Shown here in pieces: positions 5,641-7,381 of a DNA stretch of 7,381 nucleotides (positions within the stretch are counted from its first letter, which is position 1; each line of letters opens with the position of its first letter). Source of the stretch: Flavobacteriaceae bacterium (lineage in GTDB: Bacteria; Bacteroidota; Bacteroidia; Flavobacteriales; Flavobacteriaceae); assembly GCA_947461915.1 (NCBI GenBank), contig CANHNG010000081.1, forward strand, positions 1 to 7,381, read 5' to 3'. Below the pieces are notes generated by a model. It did not search any database. It was not told where the DNA came from and saw nothing but the letters and a program-made list of their open reading frames with translations. The translations under genes and the position numbers were made by a program.

Positions 5641-5723
5641 TGTCAAATCGAGCGCAGTCGAGGTTCATAATAAAAAAACTAAACGTCTAAAAAACGAGCG
5701 TCTCGACTGCGCTCGACGTGACA
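5641..5723. repeat. Hairpin repeat unit without a gene, copy 2
   Basis: Forward arm 5641-5666 and reverse arm 5698-5723 again enclose exactly 31 bases, giving the same 83-nt size as the preceding unit; 30 bases separate the two units. The arms share the core TCGAGCGCAGTCGAG. The unit ends 11 bases before the neuC ATG, so its transcript could fold into a long hairpin immediately upstream of the translation start. Confidence 0.88.
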
Positions 5724-5734
5724 AAGAAATAAAA

Positions 5735-6856
5735 ATGAAAAAAATACTATTCCTAACAGGAACACGTGCCGATTTCAGTAAAATAAAATCTCTGATTCAA
5801 ATTCTGGAGCAACAAGCAGGGTTTGAAGTTTTTGTTTTTGTAACGGGCATGCACTTGCAAGAAGAGTATGGTTATACCTTGATTGAAATTAAAAGATGCC
5901 ATTTTAAAAACGTCCACACTTTCGAGAATCATACCCACGAAACCACCATGGATTTAACCTTGGCCAAGACTATCGAAGGACTTTCAGGATATGTAAAAAG
6001 CATTCAACCCGATATGATAGTGGTGCATGGGGATCGTGTCGAAACCTTGGCAGGTGCAATTGTAGGATCCTTGAATAATATTTTAGTAGCTCATATTGAA
6101 GGGGGCGAAATCTCGGGAACGGTCGATGAATTAATTCGGCATAGTGTAAGTAAGCTAAGTCACATTCATTTTGTATCCAATCAGGAAGCTGCTAAGCGAT
6201 TGATGCAAATGGGAGAAGTAAATTCTTCCATTTTCACCATTGGTTCCCCCGATATTGATATTATGTTCTCTAAAGATTTGCCTCAGATAGAAGTGGCAAA
6301 GTCTTATTACCAAATCCCTTTTGATAGCTATGCAATAGTGATGTTTCATCCCGTAACCACGGAGGCAAAAGAAATGCAACAGTATGCCGATGATTTTATT
6401 TCTGCTTTAGAAAACGACATGCACAATTATGTAGTGATTTATCCCAATAATGATTTAGGAAGTGCTTATATAATAGATGGTTATAAGAAATTGAAGGCGA
6501 ATCCTCGATTTCGAGTTTTTCCCTCCTTGCGATTTGAATATTTTTTGACCTTGTTGAAAAATAGCCAGTTTATTATTGGTAATAGTAGTGCGGGCATTCG
6601 AGAAGCACCTTATTATGGAATTCCAATTATCAATATAGGAACACGACAACAAAACAGGGCAGTACATGCGGATATAGTACATGTGGATTATAAAAGTAAA
6701 AATATTTCGGAAGCTTTAGAATTAATAGACCATCATAAAATAAGTCCAAATGAAACTGATTTTGGGCAAGGAAATAGTGCGCAATTATTTCTAGAATCTA
6801 TAGAAAATACGGGCATATGGAAAATAAATCATCAAAAACAATTTAGAGACAATTAA
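5735..6856 (+). CDS. neuC: UDP-N-acetylglucosamine 2-epimerase (hydrolysing)
   Basis: The enzyme converts UDP-GlcNAc to UDP and N-acetylmannosamine, the first committed step of bacterial sialic acid synthesis. The 373-residue protein has the two Rossmann-like domains of the family. Motifs are LTGTRADFSKIKSL (7-20), VTGMH (36-40), VVHGDRVETLAGA (96-108), AHIEGGEISGTVDELIRHS (119-137), IGSPDID (169-175), MFHPVTTEA (203-211), PNNDLGS (237-243) and IGNSSAGIREAP (281-292). It resembles meningococcal SiaA/NeuC as I remember it, and D100, E122 and D131 coincide with catalytic residues studied there. The GTRADF form and the NeuB partner favour Neu5Ac over the LegG variant. Starting at 5735 just after a hairpin repeat, it is followed 7 bases on by the next gene. 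Confidence 0.92.
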   Translation: MKKILFLTGTRADFSKIKSLIQILEQQAGFEVFVFVTGMHLQEEYGYTLIEIKRCHFKNVHTFENHTHETTMDLTLAKTIEGLSGYVKSIQPDMIVVHGDRVETLAGAIVGSLNNILVAHIEGGEISGTVDELIRHSVSKLSHIHFVSNQEAAKRLMQMGEVNSSIFTIGSPDIDIMFSKDLPQIEVAKSYYQIPFDSYAIVMFHPVTTEAKEMQQYADDFISALENDMHNYVVIYPNNDLGSAYIIDGYKKLKANPRFRVFPSLRFEYFLTLLKNSQFIIGNSSAGIREAPYYGIPIINIGTRQQNRAVHADIVHVDYKSKNISEALELIDHHKISPNETDFGQGNSAQLFLESIENTGIWKINHQKQFRDN

Positions 6857-6863
6857 GAAAAAA

Positions 6864-7381
6864 ATGGATTATTCAAAAATTGCGATTTTATCAACCGTAA
6901 ATAATTTTGGTTTATACGAAAAGAGTTCCGCTTTATATCCACAACAGATTCAAAATTATGTGATAGATGGACGAAATGGAATGTTTGGTATTCATAGTAT
7001 TAATTATATGATGAAAGTTTTTAAACGAAAGGATATAGATTGGTTAATATTGATGGATGAAGATGCATTACTTATTGATTCTAAATTAATATTTCCTTTG
7101 ATTGAAGAGATGTTACATAATGAATATATAGTATGCGGTGTTAGAGATGGTGGAATGTTGCCTGAAAGATCTGGAAATCCTTATGTTATAAATCCATTCT
7201 TCTCAATAATCCATTTAAAAAAATTAAAAAAAATATGGAATAAAAAAGAAATGCTATCAAATCATTATATTAATGATGATGAATTTGATGATGATTTATC
7301 TTTTCTTAAATACCCTTACAACAAAAAAAGTATGAGCGAGCCATATTATTGTTTTTATTTTTGGTTGAAAAGGAAAAATCA
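6864..7381 (+). CDS. 5' part of a probable glycosyltransferase (runs off the window)
   Basis: An open frame from ATG 6864 continues 172 codons to the right edge without a stop. It lies 7 bases after neuC and is probably co-transcribed with it. The start, KIAILSTVNNFGLYEKSSALY (5-25), is followed by DWLILMDEDALLID (59-72), in which DED (65-67) looks like the metal-binding DxD of a GT-A glycosyltransferase. Further on are VCGVRDGGMLPE (90-101) and NPFFSI (110-115). The DNA is notably AT-rich, more so than neuB or neuC. The protein belongs to no family I can name with certainty. Its place behind neuC makes it a candidate for a transferase acting on or next to sialic acid, but no known sialyltransferase motif is evident. 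Confidence 0.65.
   Translation, partial: MDYSKIAILSTVNNFGLYEKSSALYPQQIQNYVIDGRNGMFGIHSINYMMKVFKRKDIDWLILMDEDALLIDSKLIFPLIEEMLHNEYIVCGVRDGGMLPERSGNPYVINPFFSIIHLKKLKKIWNKKEMLSNHYINDDEFDDDLSFLKYPYNKKSMSEPYYCFYFWLKRKN

Noticed and set aside
5083..5723. CRISPR-like pattern of 26-nt repeats with about 30-nt spacers
   Set aside because: The repeats alternate in orientation, units are few, the loops are AT-rich and partly similar to each other, and no cas gene is present.
5735..6856. Non-hydrolysing WecB-type UDP-GlcNAc epimerase
   Set aside because: The GTRADFSK start, the GSPDID motif and the neighbouring neuB and neuA fit the hydrolysing NeuC group better.

Overview
The window looks like part of a surface-polysaccharide (capsule or O-antigen type) locus from a member of the Bacteroidetes, most likely a flavobacterium. 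The DNA is AT-rich and translation starts follow A-rich leaders rather than strong Shine-Dalgarno sites. There is also an HU-HIG type DNA-binding protein and several families of short palindromic repeats of the kind scattered through flavobacterial genomes. The genus is an inference from these traits.

Layout. Positions 1-1355 hold the 3' end of a probable glycosyltransferase gene followed closely by a complete family 2 glycosyltransferase. A gene-poor stretch (1356-1983) contains hairpins, a duplicated terminator/gene-end sequence and a weak 22-bp tandem repeat. A leftward HU-HIG gene (1984-2367) ends in a strong intrinsic terminator. After a 570-bp non-coding stretch, the rightward block begins: neuA (2940-3665), neuB (3948-4991), a small GIY-YIG nuclease gene (5131-5457), neuC (5735-6856) and the start of another probable glycosyltransferase (6864 to the window end).

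Function. NeuC, NeuB and NeuA together make activated sialic acid: UDP-GlcNAc to ManNAc, ManNAc plus PEP to N-acetylneuraminate, then CMP-Neu5Ac. NeuB and NeuC closely resemble the Neisseria meningitidis enzymes, with the catalytic residues in place. The glycosyltransferases would use activated sugars to build a glycan. None can be named as a sialyltransferase from sequence alone.

The most striking non-coding structure is between neuB and neuC. A 26-nt repeat arm and its imperfect inverse alternate across about 700 bp. One inverted pair encloses the GIY-YIG gene. Two further pairs have the same arms but only a 31-nt loop, like gene-less (MITE-like) derivatives, and the last one ends 11 bp before the neuC start codon. 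A second compound inverted element occupies the neuA-neuB junction and supplies the last roughly 18-20 codons of neuA. The sialic-acid operon therefore seems to have been invaded repeatedly by small palindromic elements, one of which may be driven by the GIY-YIG nuclease.
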